A DNA stretch of 64,000 bases, from the NCBI RefSeq assembly GCF_002797975.1, contig NZ_PGET01000001.1, positions 2,418,001-2,482,000 on the forward strand, written 5' to 3'. The notes beneath the pieces were generated by a model. It made no database searches and was not told where the DNA came from. It worked only from the letters and a program-made list of their open reading frames with translations. This DNA is from [Clostridium] celerecrescens 18A. GTDB lineage: Bacteria > Bacillota > Clostridia > Lachnospirales > Lachnospiraceae. Below, one piece after another: positions 54,703 to 63,750 of this stretch; position 1 is the first letter of the stretch; every line of letters begins with the position of its first letter. A program made the translations under genes and the position numbers.

Positions 54703-56181
54703 TTATTTTAGCTTTTGCAGAACACGTTCAACGAGTAAATCGATTAATTGATCCTTATTCAGTCCCAAGTCTTCAACAGCTTTCCCACTAGAATCTTCAA
54801 ATCTATCTTCTCCACGTATTTCATCTAATGTCCTAACGCCATAAACGACCCGGCGAAGATTAAATAAATTCTGTGGGCCAACATTGTCAGAAGTAGAACT
54901 TCCTCCTATAGCTCCACAACCTAGGGTCAATGCAGGTCTAAGGTTAGTCGTTGCTCCGATTCCGCCTAATGTAGCCGAACAGTTTATAAGTAATCGCGAA
55001 ACCGGTACTTTTAAGGCAAAATCTTCTATAATTTTATTGTTAGCTGTGTGAATAACCATCGTGTGTCCTGCACCTTCAAAGTTTAAAATCTTGATGCTTA
55101 AATCGCGGGCTTCATCCCAAGTATTTACCGTATAGAAGGCTAATATTGGTGTTAATTTTTCCCTTGAAAAAGGTGCAAGATCACCAACACGTGTTTCTTC
55201 GGCAATAAGAACTTTTGCATCTTCTGGTACAGAAATACCAGCTAATTCAGCAATAACCTGTGCCGTCCTTCCAACGATCTTAGGATTCATTGTACCGTTT
55301 GGCCGTAGAATATACTTTTCAAGCTTTAGTGCATCATTTTTTGATAGGAAATAACCACCTTGTCTCTTGAATTCCGAAATCACTTTTTCCCTACTGATTT
55401 CTTCAACAATAATAGACTGTTCCGATGCACAAATAGTGCCATTATCAAATGTCTTAGATTCAAGAATAAACGCAACTGCTTTCGGGATATCTGCACTGCG
55501 TTCTATAAATGCAGGTCCATTCCCAGGCCCTACCCCAATTGCCGGTGTTCCGGAGGAATATGCCGCACGAACCATTGCAGAACCACCAGTAGCAAGAATT
55601 AAATTTGTATTTTCATTTTTCATTAATTCATTTGTTGCCTGTGTTGTTACTGTTGTAATTACACTAATAGCGCCCTCCGGTAAGCCAACGCTTTTTCCTG
55701 CTTCATTTATGATGCGGACTGTTTCCTTGATACAATTTAATGCACTTGGATGAGGTGAAAATACAATCGCATTTCCTGCCTTAATGCTTATTAGTGCCTT
55801 GTAGATAACTGTTGACGTCGGATTTGTTGAAGGAATAAGACCTGCCACGACTCCAACAGGAACCGCTACTTCCATATATTTTGCTTCTATATTGTTTGTG
55901 ATTATGCCTACTGTCTTCATATCTTTTATCGAGTTTAATAAATCTCTTGATGCAAAGGCATTTTTAAGGACCTTGTCCTGCCATTTTCCAAACCCGGTTT
56001 CTTCTTGTGCCATTTTAGCCAGCTTCAAACGATTGTCAAAAGCTGCTTTTGCCATAGCCTTACAAATGGTGTCGATTTCTTCTTGAGATAACTTGGCTAT
56101 TTCTATCTGCGCTTCTTTTGCTTTTTTCAGTAAATCCCTGGTTTCTTGAACTGAAACAAGATCTTTATCAATCAATCCCAT
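54703..56181 (-). CDS. eutE: EutE, CoA-acylating acetaldehyde dehydrogenase
   Basis: The ATG at 56181 (MGLIDKDLVSVQETRDLLKK) follows GGAG by 8 nt and overlaps the end of the eutK-like gene. About 492 residues. The catalytic Cys is in DNGTICASEQS, and GVGPGNGPAFIE and TGGSAMVRAAYS belong to the NAD-binding part. The N-terminal helix (DLLKKAKEAQIEIAKLS) may target it into the shell. It oxidises acetaldehyde to acetyl-CoA with NAD+. Confidence 0.94.
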   Translation of the reverse strand: MGLIDKDLVSVQETRDLLKKAKEAQIEIAKLSQEEIDTICKAMAKAAFDNRLKLAKMAQEETGFGKWQDKVLKNAFASRDLLNSIKDMKTVGIITNNIEAKYMEVAVPVGVVAGLIPSTNPTSTVIYKALISIKAGNAIVFSPHPSALNCIKETVRIINEAGKSVGLPEGAISVITTVTTQATNELMKNENTNLILATGGSAMVRAAYSSGTPAIGVGPGNGPAFIERSADIPKAVAFILESKTFDNGTICASEQSIIVEEISREKVISEFKRQGGYFLSKNDALKLEKYILRPNGTMNPKIVGRTAQVIAELAGISVPEDAKVLIAEETRVGDLAPFSREKLTPILAFYTVNTWDEARDLSIKILNFEGAGHTMVIHTANNKIIEDFALKVPVSRLLINCSATLGGIGATTNLRPALTLGCGAIGGSSTSDNVGPQNLFNLRRVVYGVRTLDEIRGEDRFEDSSGKAVEDLGLNKDQLIDLLVERVLQKLK

Positions 56182-56725
56182 TATGCTTAACTCCTTTATC
56201 CAGCAATGTTTCAATAAGCACTGCTTTGTTAGCAGATTTAATTTCTGACTTCTTTATGGTAGAAAGATTTGATTTATATGCAAGTGAACGTAAATCGGTC
56301 ACTCTCATATTTTCCAGCTGTTTTTTGTCAAAGGATGAATCAACATCTTTCTCTGTTTCTTCTACAATCGGTTGATTTGATTCATTTGATTCATTTGATT
56401 CATTTGATTCATTAAATTCATTTGATTCCGAAGGATTACCTTTCTTTTTACCAAATGATTTCATCAACATCTGCTCAACTTGGTCATCCAAGCGTGGGAT
56501 AACATGACTGCTGATTAGACAATTCTTATTTGCCACAGCAACTTCACCTGCCTTAATCGCTGCTTTTACAGCCGCTATATCTCCAATAATATGAATTGTT
56601 GTCAATCCTCCACGGATCGTTTCACTTCCAAGCAGAATAACATTTGCCTCCTTTACAGCTGCATCTGCTGCCAGGATTGCTCCTAATTTACCACGTACTT
56701 CAATTAAACCTAAAGCTTTAGCCAT
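56168..56725 (-). CDS. EutK-like shell protein with C-terminal SAP/Rho_N-like domain
   Basis: It has 185 residues. Residues 1-90 are a BMC domain (ALGLIEVRGKLGAILAADAA, HVIPRLDDQVE). Residues about 95-132 are an acidic Asn/Glu/Ser linker coded by 9-bp repeats. Residues 133-185 (QLENMRVTDLRSLAYKSNLS, NKAVLIETLL) resemble SAP/Rho_N helical nucleic-acid binding modules. EutK of enteric bacteria is also a BMC domain with a C-terminal DNA-binding-like fold, so the role may be similar, though the appended domain looks different. Confidence 0.75.
   Translation of the reverse strand: MAKALGLIEVRGKLGAILAADAAVKEANVILLGSETIRGGLTTIHIIGDIAAVKAAIKAGEVAVANKNCLISSHVIPRLDDQVEQMLMKSFGKKKGNPSESNEFNESNESNESNESNQPIVEETEKDVDSSFDKKQLENMRVTDLRSLAYKSNLSTIKKSEIKSANKAVLIETLLDKGVKHNGID
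56375..56428 (-). repeat. Six 9-bp tandem repeats in the eutK-like gene
   Basis: Six copies of ATTTGATTC (one diverged to ATTAAATTC) encode (ESN)n in the linker. Copy number could vary without breaking the frame. Confidence 0.9.
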
Positions 56726-56736
56726 AATAACGCCGC

Positions 56737-57390
56737 CTAATAACTAGTTGGGTTGTCAGCAACGGCTTCAACAGCTTTAGCAAATGATTCACATGCTGAT
56801 CTGCAAGCAGATTGGGACCCTGTCAGTAATGCTCCAGCAAAGTTTGTTTCAGATGGCGGTCCATAAAATACACTCATTTTTACATCAGCAGCTTTTAAAG
56901 CCGAATCGATAGCTACCATTGCTTCAAGCGGTGGTGCTATTAAATAAGCAATGGCCTCTCCTTCTTTCACATTTGCTCCTTTGGAAAGATAAGAACCAGT
57001 TCTCGATACACAATGGGCAAAATAGATGATTGAGTTATCCTCATTTGCACTATAGAAGCTGGCTTCATTATTTATTACCTCAATCGCACGATCCAGGCCG
57101 CTTCGTACCTCTGCCGGGCTTGGACCGGCTAAAATTCCGATAACTTCTCCTGCTAATTTTGTAGAAGCATTCGCAGCTCCTGCATACATACTTCTTGCAT
57201 ATACAACTGCTACATCGGATGCCTTCGTTGCTTCATCTAATGCCACATAGGTTACATCATCAGAATCAGAAGTAATAATTCCTAGACTTTTTTGATTTGA
57301 TGCTAATTTTAATTCTTTTGCCAATCCATCATCAACATTTGGAATGATTTTTACACTTAGAACATTTGCACCTAATCGTTCGTTTTTCAT
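56737..57390 (-). CDS. eutL: EutL, tandem-BMC trimeric shell protein
   Basis: The protein has 217 residues with two BMC folds (VLSVKIIPNVDDGLAKELKL, ..., FYGPPSETNFAGALLTGSQS). The length and the AHCVSRTGSYLS stretch are typical of EutL, a pseudohexamer with a large gated pore thought to pass bulky cofactors. Encoded between eutC and the eutK-like gene. Confidence 0.94.
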   Translation of the reverse strand: MKNERLGANVLSVKIIPNVDDGLAKELKLASNQKSLGIITSDSDDVTYVALDEATKASDVAVVYARSMYAGAANASTKLAGEVIGILAGPSPAEVRSGLDRAIEVINNEASFYSANEDNSIIYFAHCVSRTGSYLSKGANVKEGEAIAYLIAPPLEAMVAIDSALKAADVKMSVFYGPPSETNFAGALLTGSQSACRSACESFAKAVEAVADNPTSY

Positions 57391-57422
57391 TAGGAAACCT
57401 CCTTTTTAAATCAAACGGTTTA

Positions 57423-58328
57423 TTATTTTTCTTTCAAATCTAACCCAGACACTTTTTTATCTAACATTCTCTTGATAATTTCAGCAATATATGCTCCTGC
57501 TTCTACTGCCGGGGTTCCTTGTCTGTGAATATTGGAAACTACTGTTCTTCTAGCTTCCGGCATACCAATGGTTGGTTTATAAGCGATATATGCACTCATA
57601 GATTCTGCTGTAACAAGGCCTGGTCTTTCTCCGATAAAAAGACAGACGACTTCAGCTCCTGTTGCTTCACCAATTGGATCCATAGCCGGGACGCGGCAAT
57701 GTTTTATAAAAACAACCTGTCCAAAGTCAAGTCCAAACATCTTTAATCCTTGTTGTAAAGAAGGTAAGACATCTTTAATATTTGCCTCGATTGCTGCGGA
57801 ACTTAAACCATCACCAACAATAACCTGAACTTTCTGATTTGGTTTCACAGCATTTTTTATTGTATTTATTGCTTCATTTGAAAACTTACGGCCTAAGTCC
57901 GGACGTGTAACATATTCGTCTTTATCCTTGCATTCTGTAGCAACCTCTACAAATCCCATCTCTTTAATTAAATCTTCTTTCACATAGGAGAATACAGCAT
58001 CCTGGGCAGCCGCATGGTCAGCACGGAATCGAAGGCTAGGCTCCGTCAAATATCTTGTACCTGTCCTCCACAATCCCAAGCGAGCTGGTGTATAGGACTT
58101 CATTTTTAAATAGCCTTCTTTATCTGCTGCATTTGGAACTAAAAATTGCTTGCGGATATCTACTTCTGTAATATCTGGTATAAATCCTTCTTCCACTACA
58201 CAGGACTTAGCAGGTTGCTTGGTGTTAACAGTTGCTTCTTTTGATGGACCATTTGTAACTGGCGGTACTTCATTTACCATTTCATTTAATATCGATTTAA
58301 TCATTTCTTTTAAGTTTAATTCGTCCAT
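57423..58328 (-). CDS. eutC: EutC, ethanolamine ammonia-lyase small subunit
   Basis: It has 301 residues. The N-terminal helix ([18 protein letters not shown]) is an encapsulation-type peptide, followed by a Thr/Pro linker. The catalytic part includes [37 protein letters not shown] and [11 protein letters not shown], which contribute to B12 binding. With EutB it splits ethanolamine to acetaldehyde and ammonia. Start overlaps the eutB stop by 1 nt (TAATG). Confidence 0.95.
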   Translation of the reverse strand: MDELNLKEMIKSILNEMVNEVPPVTNGPSKEATVNTKQPAKSCVVEEGFIPDITEVDIRKQFLVPNAADKEGYLKMKSYTPARLGLWRTGTRYLTEPSLRFRADHAAAQDAVFSYVKEDLIKEMGFVEVATECKDKDEYVTRPDLGRKFSNEAINTIKNAVKPNQKVQVIVGDGLSSAAIEANIKDVLPSLQQGLKMFGLDFGQVVFIKHCRVPAMDPIGEATGAEVVCLFIGERPGLVTAESMSAYIAYKPTIGMPEARRTVVSNIHRQGTPAVEAGAYIAEIIKRMLDKKVSGLDLKEK

Positions 58329-59707
58329 TAGTTACCCCTCCTCTGCTTCAAAAATACAGATGCATCGCCAGCTTTGGAAGTTAAATGTCCATTTTCGCTG
58401 AACCCCATTTTTTCTAACCATTGGTCAAATTCTTTTATTGTTCGTTTGTTTAATAATTCTCTAATGGAAGCACCTTCTTGGTACCCTGTGGTTTGATAAT
58501 TCAACATAATATCATCACCATTTGGAATAGACATAATAAAGTTTACACCAGCTGTTGCAAGTAAAACTGTTAAGTTCTCAGCATCATTTTGATCTGCCTT
58601 CATATGATTCGTGTAACAAACATCGCAACCCATAGAAATACCAGTTAATTTCCCCATAAAATGATCCTCCAGACCTGCACGGATCACCTGCTTGGAGTCA
58701 TACAAATATTCTGGTCCAATAAATCCAACAACTGTATTAACAATGAATGGATCAAAATATTTTGCAAATCCATAACATCTGGCTTCCATCGTCAGCTGAT
58801 CCACACCATTATGAGCATCGGAAGAAAGCTCAGAACCTTGTCCCGTCTCAAAGTACATAACATTTGGACCAACTGCCGTACCTAGCTTCAAAGCCATGTC
58901 CTTTGCTTCTGAAAGCATCTTAGCCGTAATTCCAAAAGCTGTATTTCCTTTTTCAGATCCTGCAATTGATTGGAATACCAATCCTGTTGGTGCTCCTTGT
59001 TCCATTGCTTCCATCTGAGTGGCTACGTGAGCTAAAACAACATGTTGTGTTGGTATTTCCCACTCATTAATAAAATCATTGAATTTATGAAGAATACGCT
59101 TTACACTTTCTGTTGTGTCGTCTACTGGGTTCAGACCTATAACTGCATCACCAGATCCCATAGATAGACCTTCCATAACGGAAGCCATGATACCGTCCAC
59201 ATTGTCAGTCGTATGATTTGGCTGCAGACGAGTTGAAAAAGTTCCCGGGATACCAATTGTCGTATTCGCAGTCTTTGTTACTATGATCTTCTGAGCACCT
59301 ACTATTAAATCCAGGTTGGACATAATCTTAGCAACTGCTGCAACCATTTCAGAAGTTAAACCATTTGATATTCGATGAATGTCATAGTTTGTCGTATTGC
59401 AGTCTAAAATCCATTCTCTTAATTCAGCCACTGTCCAATTTTTGATCTTTTCATAAGTTCTGAGATTCACATGATCAATAATAATGCGTGTAACCTCATC
59501 CTTTTCATATGGCACAGCAGGATTGTTAAATAAATCTGAAAGCGTTAAGTGTGATAGGACAACTTTAGCTGCAACTCTTTCTTCCGCGCTGCCTGCTGCA
59601 ACTCCAGCTAATTTATCCCCCGATTTTTCTTCATTTGCCTTCCCCATAACTTCCATTACAGACGAAAATTGATAGGTCTTGCCAAAAAGTTTTGTTTTTA
59701 AAATCAT
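58328..59707 (-). CDS. eutB: EutB, ethanolamine ammonia-lyase large subunit
   Basis: This 459-residue TIM-barrel subunit has the family stretches [40 protein letters not shown] and [16 protein letters not shown], which hold substrate and the adenosyl group. It acts with EutC and adenosylcobalamin inside the compartment. The upstream eutA gene encodes its reactivating factor. Confidence 0.97.
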   Translation of the reverse strand: MILKTKLFGKTYQFSSVMEVMGKANEEKSGDKLAGVAAGSAEERVAAKVVLSHLTLSDLFNNPAVPYEKDEVTRIIIDHVNLRTYEKIKNWTVAELREWILDCNTTNYDIHRISNGLTSEMVAAVAKIMSNLDLIVGAQKIIVTKTANTTIGIPGTFSTRLQPNHTTDNVDGIMASVMEGLSMGSGDAVIGLNPVDDTTESVKRILHKFNDFINEWEIPTQHVVLAHVATQMEAMEQGAPTGLVFQSIAGSEKGNTAFGITAKMLSEAKDMALKLGTAVGPNVMYFETGQGSELSSDAHNGVDQLTMEARCYGFAKYFDPFIVNTVVGFIGPEYLYDSKQVIRAGLEDHFMGKLTGISMGCDVCYTNHMKADQNDAENLTVLLATAGVNFIMSIPNGDDIMLNYQTTGYQEGASIRELLNKRTIKEFDQWLEKMGFSENGHLTSKAGDASVFLKQRRGN

Positions 59708-59726
59708 TGTGCAACTCCTTTTATCA

Positions 59727-61157
59727 TTAATTAAATACTAATGTCTTTACGATTACTGGTAAAACAGAGCCTTCTGCTATCGGCATTCCGATATCGATAT
59801 AATCTCCATTTCGTACATGAACACTATCAATACATACAAAAGGATAATCTTTAGGCAGATGTGCATAAAGACTTTGTCCTAATGCTTTTGCCATATCTTC
59901 TTTTACTATAATAACAAGTGGCAATTTCTCCTTAATCAACAAATCCAAACCTTTTATCATTTCTTTTGCCAGTCCCTGAATAAACTGGAAGGAAGGGCTA
60001 TGCGCACCTTCTATCCCTAATCCAATTGTTTGTACTTCTCCATCTACCATAAACCATTTTACTTTTTCTTCAATAATGCTCCCTAAATTCCCACTATTAT
60101 TGGCACTTTCATCATCTTTCGATAACTGTAGTATGGGGATATTCTTAAGCGGAAGTATATCCTCTTTATAGGTGATTGTACTCCCGGAAACATCAGTAGT
60201 GTGTGATCCTGCTCCTACTACTGTTGCACGAATCGTTTCTGCTGTTGGAATCAGCTTAAGGGCAGTCATAAGAAGGGAACCACTTATTTTCTTACCTAAC
60301 AAAAGTCCAATATCACCATACTCAAACGGATTTTGTAAATTTTCTTTTGTAATACCATCTGCAACTCCACCTGAAAATGATATACATTTAATTTGAAGCT
60401 TTGTGTTCAATGGTTTGTTGGTTATCAGCAAGTCAAAATAAGGACTCTTATTACCTAATCCAATGCTATTTTCCAGTACTTGTACAAATATATCTAAGAG
60501 TTTATCTAATTCCTTAAGATTTATCTTTTCATCTAGGTGAATATCTAAAGCTTCTCTTTTAATAATTTCATTTACTTTGGGTGAAATATAACGAATGATT
60601 TCATTTATATCCACCTTTATCAAGCGGCCTCCAATATCAAAGCAAGCCGTATCCTCAACATCTCCATCGTTAAATACTGCTAGATTTGTTGTCCCCCCTC
60701 CTATATCAAAGTTTACCGCCGTTGTGTATTGACTTTCAGAATATGAGAAAGTCCCTGCTCCTTTACCAGCGATAATACTTTCTAAATCAGGTCCAGCCGT
60801 TGCCACAACAAAATCTCCAGCAAAACCACTTAAAGCTTTAGCAACTGCCTGGGCATTCTCCTTTCGAACTGTTTCCCCAGTTATAATGACAGCCCCGGTC
60901 TGAATATCTGATTTTGTAATACCTGCTTTTTTATATTGCTGCTCTACAAATGCTTTTATACCATCTGAATCAATTAGATTGTTTTCTAATATAGGAGTAA
61001 AGATAATATCACTCTTAAATATCACCTTTTTATCCTTAATGGAAACCCTTGGAATTGTAAAAACTGATGCTATATTTTCAATTGAAAGCTCTGATAAAAT
61101 TAATTGTGTTGTTGATGTTCCAATATCGATACCAACGCTTAATAACGTTTCAGTCAT
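59727..61157 (-). CDS. eutA: EutA, ethanolamine ammonia-lyase reactivating factor
   Basis: The ATG at 61157 (MTETLLSVGIDIGTSTTQLI) follows GGGAG by 8 nt; an upstream ATG would overlap eutS. About 476 residues. GIDIGTSTTQ and NFDIGGGTTNLAVF are the phosphate-binding loops of an actin/Hsp70-like ATPase. It exchanges damaged B12 on EutBC for fresh adenosylcobalamin using ATP. Confidence 0.94.
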   Translation of the reverse strand: MTETLLSVGIDIGTSTTQLILSELSIENIASVFTIPRVSIKDKKVIFKSDIIFTPILENNLIDSDGIKAFVEQQYKKAGITKSDIQTGAVIITGETVRKENAQAVAKALSGFAGDFVVATAGPDLESIIAGKGAGTFSYSESQYTTAVNFDIGGGTTNLAVFNDGDVEDTACFDIGGRLIKVDINEIIRYISPKVNEIIKREALDIHLDEKINLKELDKLLDIFVQVLENSIGLGNKSPYFDLLITNKPLNTKLQIKCISFSGGVADGITKENLQNPFEYGDIGLLLGKKISGSLLMTALKLIPTAETIRATVVGAGSHTTDVSGSTITYKEDILPLKNIPILQLSKDDESANNSGNLGSIIEEKVKWFMVDGEVQTIGLGIEGAHSPSFQFIQGLAKEMIKGLDLLIKEKLPLVIIVKEDMAKALGQSLYAHLPKDYPFVCIDSVHVRNGDYIDIGMPIAEGSVLPVIVKTLVFN

Positions 61158-61185
61158 CTTATCTACTCCCTTTGAATATGTTTCA

Positions 61186-61527
61186 TTAAGTGCTAGATAA
61201 AGGTACAACTGTAAAATCTAAAAGACTTTCCATCGTTTTTAAAATGTTTTCTAAAGCAATCTTAACCGAGGAAACATCCCCAATGATAACCACTGCACCT
61301 GAAAATCTGTCAACAAAACCAATTTCAACTTCAGCGGCTTTTGTTGCTATATCGACTACGATAATCGCTGCTTCACTTGGTGTTATCGTTAAAATACCGA
61401 CTGCTTCATTTTCAGATTGTATCCCAATTTTTTGATATAATTCTGCATCAGGTTTTGCAATAACATGTGCAACGGTGATTTGTTTACCAGGAACATATTC
61501 CTGTATAATTCTCTCATTTACCTCCAA
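61186..61527 (-). CDS. eutS: EutS-type circularly permuted BMC shell protein
   Basis: It has 113 residues. The N-terminal beta-barrel part (IIQEYVPGKQITVAHVIA) precedes the permuted BMC core (AVGILTITPSEAAIIVVDIA, GFVDRFSGAVVIIGDVSSVK), as in EutS/PduU. It makes bent hexamers for shell edges. A second, closely related copy enters from the right edge. Confidence 0.93.
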   Translation of the reverse strand: MEVNERIIQEYVPGKQITVAHVIAKPDAELYQKIGIQSENEAVGILTITPSEAAIIVVDIATKAAEVEIGFVDRFSGAVVIIGDVSSVKIALENILKTMESLLDFTVVPLSST

Positions 61528-61551
61528 GTAATCACCTCATTTAATCATAAT

Positions 61552-62691
61552 TTATATAAATGATTTCCCTAGAACGCTAATTATATCCTCTTTCGTTGGA
61601 ACGATAGGGTTTGTTGCTGTACAACGATCTGCAAGAGCAGCTTCTGCTATTACATTTTTATCTAATTCAAATTGATCCTTGTTCACCCCCCATTCAGAAA
61701 GACTCTTTGGAATGGAAAGTGCCTTCTCAAGCGAAAGGATTGCGTTAACTAAACTTCGTACACCCATTTGTGGATTTCCAGCATTTAATCCTAAGAATTT
61801 AGATATTTTAGAATAACGACTTGCAGCAGGGGTAGTATTCTTGCTGTAGTTTCCTTCAATAATTCCTGCATTATAACGAATAATATTGGGTAACAAGATA
61901 CCATTGATTCTTCCATGCGGAATATGCCAGCGTGCTCCTGCAGCATGTGCTATCCCATGGTTTAACCCTAGTGAGGCTAAATTAAAGGCCATTCCAGCCA
62001 TTGTTGATGCTATATGCATTTTTTCACGCGCAACTTTATCATTTCCATCTTTATAAGCTCTCTCTAAATAAGTGAATACATAGCATATGGCTTTTTCACT
62101 TAAAGCATCAGAGATATCATTGGCTTTCGTGGAAACATAAGCTTCTATTGCGTGGGTAAGAACATCAATACCCGTATCAGCAGTTTGCTTCGGTGGTAAA
62201 CCTACAACAAGACCAGAATCTAAAATAGCCTCATCTGGCAATATTTGATCCGTAACCATAGGATATTTTGTTCCCTTTTCAGCATCAGTAATAATCGAAA
62301 AATTCGTAACCTCTGAACCCGTTCCACTTGTTGTAGGAATCGTAACAAATCGTATCCCACGAAACCGATCAGTCAATTTGCCAAAATAGAGCATAGCTTT
62401 TGCTGCATCGATCGCAGAGCCACCACCTATTGCTAATAAAATTGTGGCTGGAAAACCTTTGCTGGATTCTAACCCAGCAACAATGTTATCAATTGGGGGA
62501 TCTGGAATAACTTCAGAAAACTCCATTGTTTCAGTGCTGCTATCAATATAACTTTTAATATGTGAAAGTAACTCTGATGAAGCAATAAAAGAATCTGTTA
62601 CTATCAAAATCTTTTCATTCTTGAAATCTGATAATCGTTTCAGGCTATCTTCACCAACGTACAAGGTTGTTCCGAATTTTATTTCTTGCAT
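61552..62691 (-). CDS. eutG: EutG, iron-containing alcohol dehydrogenase
   Basis: The protein has 379 residues. GGGSAIDAAKA is the NAD-binding loop, and TTSGTGSEVTNFS, NHGIAHAAGARWHIPHGRIN and nearby His residues are the iron-site signatures of group III alcohol dehydrogenases. It reduces acetaldehyde to ethanol and so regenerates NAD+ for EutE inside the shell. Confidence 0.92.
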   Translation of the reverse strand: MQEIKFGTTLYVGEDSLKRLSDFKNEKILIVTDSFIASSELLSHIKSYIDSSTETMEFSEVIPDPPIDNIVAGLESSKGFPATILLAIGGGSAIDAAKAMLYFGKLTDRFRGIRFVTIPTTSGTGSEVTNFSIITDAEKGTKYPMVTDQILPDEAILDSGLVVGLPPKQTADTGIDVLTHAIEAYVSTKANDISDALSEKAICYVFTYLERAYKDGNDKVAREKMHIASTMAGMAFNLASLGLNHGIAHAAGARWHIPHGRINGILLPNIIRYNAGIIEGNYSKNTTPAASRYSKISKFLGLNAGNPQMGVRSLVNAILSLEKALSIPKSLSEWGVNKDQFELDKNVIAEAALADRCTATNPIVPTKEDIISVLGKSFI

Positions 62692-62713
62692 AGCAAACTC
62701 CTCCTTTCTAAAT

Positions 62714-63292
62714 TTATAAATCTTCTTTTTTTAAATCTATATGGAATACCTTTCCACTTCTTTCATAAAGCACATCTTTTATGCCTTCGTTTACATTCGC
62801 AACACGTGCTACGGAGAAAAAGTAATCTGATAGGCGATTAACAAATATCAAAACTTCTTCATTCATATCATTCGTCCATTGGAACGTTACTATTTCTCTT
62901 TCCGCTCTCCTGGCAATTGTTCTGCAAATATGCAAAATACTTGCTGCTTGAGAGCCACCTGGCAAAATAAAAGACTCAACTTCTGGAGGAATATCTACAT
63001 GTGCATCAATACATTTTTCAATCCACTCTGTTAAAGCAGATGTAACTCGGTAGGTTCCTTTTCCATTCGGCGTTGCTAAATCATTGCCACAATCAAACAA
63101 ACACTGCTGGATCTGCGTTAATTCCTTTTTCAAAGAATCATTGTTTTTTATAAGTGTAATAGCATAGCCTACAAAACTATTTAATTCGTCAATCGTTCCA
63201 TATGCTTTAATACGTTCACTATCTTTTGCTAATTTCATGCCACCGATTATCCTAGTGTATCCTTTATCACCTGTCCTAGTATAAATTTGCAA
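62714..63292 (-). CDS. PduO-type ATP:cob(I)alamin adenosyltransferase
   Basis: It has 192 residues. YTRTGDKGYTRIIGG binds ATP, and FILPGGSQAASILHICRTIA with RRAEREIVTF is the conserved active-site helix. It makes adenosylcobalamin, the cofactor of EutBC. Encoded 1 nt after eutP. The C-terminal RSGKVFHIDLKKEDL is short, without the heme-binding DUF336 domain of some PduO proteins. Confidence 0.92.
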   Translation of the reverse strand: MQIYTRTGDKGYTRIIGGMKLAKDSERIKAYGTIDELNSFVGYAITLIKNNDSLKKELTQIQQCLFDCGNDLATPNGKGTYRVTSALTEWIEKCIDAHVDIPPEVESFILPGGSQAASILHICRTIARRAEREIVTFQWTNDMNEEVLIFVNRLSDYFFSVARVANVNEGIKDVLYERSGKVFHIDLKKEDL

Positions 63293-63293
63293 T

Positions 63294-63734
63294 TTATGAT
63301 TCCTCCTTAGAAAGATAGGCTATCAACTCTGCTACTCCTTTATCTTCAACAGCAGAGAGACGAAAAATTTTCTCAACACCTGCTAACTCTAATCTTTTCT
63401 CAGCGTTTATAATAGCCTCTTCGTTTGATGCCAGATCGATCTTTGTAATAATTCCTATACATGGTTTTGTAAAGTTTTGTGCAAAATAGGGCGAAAATGT
63501 CTGGCTTTGCTCTGTCACGCTACATATGAATCCAATGATATCTGAACTTGCAGCCATCATTTGTAACGCGCTATAGAATCTTCTATGCAATACAAACTCA
63601 CCCGGTGTGTCTATCATCTGAGAATAGAATTCAACTGCTTGAGTCTTTTTATATTTAATCATCTCTCCTTGAATCCTTTGGCAAAGGGTGGTTTTCCCAC
63701 TCCCAACTGATCCAATTAACATAATTTTCTTCAC
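63294..63734 (-). CDS. eutP: EutP/PduV-type small GTPase
   Basis: The product has 146 residues. P-loop GSVGSGKTT (8-16), DTPGEF switch and TKIDLA base-recognition motif mark a Ras-like GTPase of the EutP/PduV family. EutP of Salmonella has been reported to act as an acetate kinase; PduV localises to the shell. Either role is possible here. Confidence 0.92.
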   Translation of the reverse strand: MKKIMLIGSVGSGKTTLCQRIQGEMIKYKKTQAVEFYSQMIDTPGEFVLHRRFYSALQMMAASSDIIGFICSVTEQSQTFSPYFAQNFTKPCIGIITKIDLASNEEAIINAEKRLELAGVEKIFRLSAVEDKGVAELIAYLSKEES

Positions 63735-63750
63735 TTTCTATACCTACCTA

